Source: Rubrobacteraceae bacterium | GTDB lineage: Bacteria > Actinomycetota > Rubrobacteria > Rubrobacterales > Rubrobacteraceae | Direction of reading: 5' to 3' | DNA length: 6,717 bases | NCBI GenBank assembly: GCA_029240775.1 | Contig: JARDZQ010000097.1 | Coordinates: 1 to 6,717, forward strand | Shown here: piece by piece, positions 5,607-6,717 of the stretch | How the letters are laid out: each line of letters begins with the position of its first letter | Position numbering within the stretch: the stretch's first letter is position 1 | The notes under the pieces: model-generated | What the model saw: only the letters and a program-made list of their open reading frames with translations | Told to the model about the DNA's origin: nothing | Databases searched by the model: none | Position numbers and translations under genes: made by a program

Positions 5607-5822
5607 ATGTGGAGCAGACTGACCCGCGGCGGCGACGGCCTCCCGCGAGAGAAGGTGGACGCGATCGTCCGCCTCATAGACCAGTACCTCTCGGAGGAGG
5701 CCAGCCTCCGCAACCTCCAGTCCGACAAGCAGACGATCCACCCGCGCGACCTCCCCCCCGACAAGCGCGAAGCCCTGATCGAGGAGATCTTCGAGATCCT
5801 CAAGGATGCCCGCAAGAGGTAG
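5607..5822 (+). CDS. Small charged helical protein of unknown function (71 aa)
   Basis: I do not recognise this family. The start ATG 5607 is well supported by AGAGGAGGG (5589-5597), 9 nt upstream, and by a TATAAT box at 5561. The protein is rich in Asp, Glu, Arg and Lys, has no cysteine, signal peptide or membrane segment, and looks helical. A short basic N-terminus (MWSRLTRGG) leads into helix VDAIVRLIDQYLSEEASLRN, a polar turn (SDKQTIHPRDLPPDKRE) and helix ALIEEIFEILKDARKR. The two amphipathic helices could pack as a hairpin or bind a partner. It has its own promoter, so it is probably expressed separately from the phosphoesterase gene upstream. It converges on the LLM oxidoreductase gene with a 5-bp gap. 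Codon use matches its neighbours, supporting a real gene. Confidence 0.8.
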   Translation: MWSRLTRGGDGLPREKVDAIVRLIDQYLSEEASLRNLQSDKQTIHPRDLPPDKREALIEEIFEILKDARKR

Positions 5823-5827
5823 TGCTC

Positions 5828-6643
5828 TCAGCCCACGGGTGGCGGTCCCTGCCTTATGCGGGCCCGCAGGTCCTCAGGCTCGTTGGGGGGCGACCACCTG
5901 GACTCGATCCACCACGTGATGCCAGCCTCGGCGTAGGGACGCACGGCGGAAGCGGCCCGCTCCCCGTCATCGCCCGGCGTCTCTCCCTCCCACACGATGT
6001 CGAAGGGACTGCCCCTGTTCTCCTCTACGTAGCACTTCATCTCCCGGATGTCCTCCGGGGTGACCTCCCCCCTCGTGGTATAGGCGAGGAGCCCGTCGTA
6101 GCGGAGCGCTCGGTTCATCGACTTCCTGCTCGGCCACGCGCCAACGACCCAGATCGGAACGCGTGGTCTCTGCACCGGGCGCGGCAGGAACGTCATCTCC
6201 TCCAGCCTGTAGTGCTCGCCCTCGTAGGAGAACGGCTCCCCACTCCACAACCCGGTCAGGATCTCCAGGCTCTCGTCCAGCAGCCGCGCCCGTACCCTGC
6301 GGTCGGTCGGCTCCCCGACCTTGCCGAAGCCGCCGTCGTCCAGGGCCCCCAGACCCACAGGCAATACGAGCCGCCCGCCCGAGAGGTGGTCGAGCGCGAT
6401 CGCCTCCCGGGCGAGTTTCCAGGGCCTCCGGCGCGCCGGAGGCGTCAGCATGGCCCCGATGCGAACCCTCCGCGTGCGCATCGCCATCGCCGCCATCACC
6501 ACCCACGGGTCGTAGGTCTCCATCTCGCCGATGCTGATGCCGTCCCAGTAGAAAGCCCCATTCTAGCCCGCCTCCTCAGCCTCCCGGGCGAGCTCGGCTA
6601 CGGTGCGCGGATCTCCCTTGGGGATGATGAAACCGTAGTTCAC
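5828..6643 (-). pseudogene. LLM-class (luciferase-like, F420/FMN-dependent) oxidoreductase with in-frame TAG at codon 27
   Basis: Luciferase-like monooxygenases and F420-dependent oxidoreductases share a TIM-barrel. GTG 6643-6641, preceded by GGAGGAGG (6655-6648) 5 nt upstream, opens VNYGFIIPKGDPRTVAELAR followed by EAEEAG. Codon 27 (6565-6563) is then TAG. The same frame continues NGAFYWDGISIGEMETYDPW, then the strand RVRIGAMLTP and the hallmark LDHLSGGRLVLPVGLG. Further on come RVRARLLDESLEILTGLW with FSYEGEHYRL, RPRVPIWVVGAWP and a normal end at TGA 5830-5828. The corrected length of 271 codons fits short LLM proteins. Relatives usually have tryptophan-aspartate where TAG-AAT stands, one G-to-A change from TGG. 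An inner ATG at 6523 would yield a protein lacking the first barrel strand. Whether the cofactor is F420 or FMN, and the substrate, are not determined. It may be a recent pseudogene or a sequence error. Confidence 0.85.
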
Positions 6644-6690
6644 ACGCGCCTCCTCCATGCAGGTAGCGGACCTCCGGCGTACCCGCAGCG

Positions 6691-6696
6691 AGTATA
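6691..6696 (-). promoter_or_regulatory. Possible -10 box (TATACT) for the LLM oxidoreductase gene
   Basis: On the minus strand TATACT (5 of 6 to consensus) lies 47 bp upstream of the GTG start, giving a leader of about 40 nt that contains GGAGGAGG. The matching -35 would fall at or past the right edge of the window and cannot be assessed. Confidence 0.35.
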
Positions 6697-6717
6697 CGGA
6701 GCCCACATCGCCAGACT

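Overview
The window is GC-rich and looks like a chromosomal segment from an actinobacterium. GC-rich codons with GTG starts, Actinobacteria-like TAnnnT -10 boxes and the gene content would fit a Rubrobacter-like lineage. That placement is inference from style and has not been checked by alignment. I see no CRISPR array, rRNA, tRNA, transposase, integrase or recognisable defence cassette.

Layout, left to right. Positions 1-308 hold no convincing gene. This stretch is visibly poorer in GC than the rest and carries an 11-bp tandem repeat. On the minus strand a cupin gene (976-641) is translationally coupled to a glutathione S-transferase-like gene that breaks off after its thioredoxin-fold half (641-309). 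Facing away from this pair is a MocR/PdxR-type regulator (GntR winged helix plus aminotransferase domain, 1102-2598, plus strand). It is intact except for an in-frame TAG inside the DNA-recognition helix. The shared 110-bp intergenic region holds an inverted repeat that could be its operator. Next comes a tiny secreted or membrane protein gene with an apparent +1 frameshift (2679-2889). A striking heptamer-based perfect palindrome follows (2907-2961), directly in front of an intact alpha/beta hydrolase gene (2979-3758).

The hydrolase is followed 2 bp later by an NmrA-like NAD(P)-binding protein gene broken by a one-base deletion (3761-4617). An intact calcineurin-like phosphoesterase gene follows (4644-5507). 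A nested hairpin and a perfect TATAAT box precede a 71-codon charged helical protein of unknown function (5607-5822). Converging on it with a 5-bp gap is a luciferase-like (LLM) oxidoreductase gene on the minus strand (6643-5828), again interrupted by an in-frame TAG.

The dominant theme is damage. Five of the nine recognisable genes are interrupted: one truncation, two amber codons and two single-base frameshifts. The other four are clean. TAG is also the ordinary stop of the intact hydrolase and 71-codon genes, so global amber recoding is unlikely. Local gene decay or sequencing error are the main explanations. The most unusual non-coding structure is the heptad palindrome at 2907-2961.
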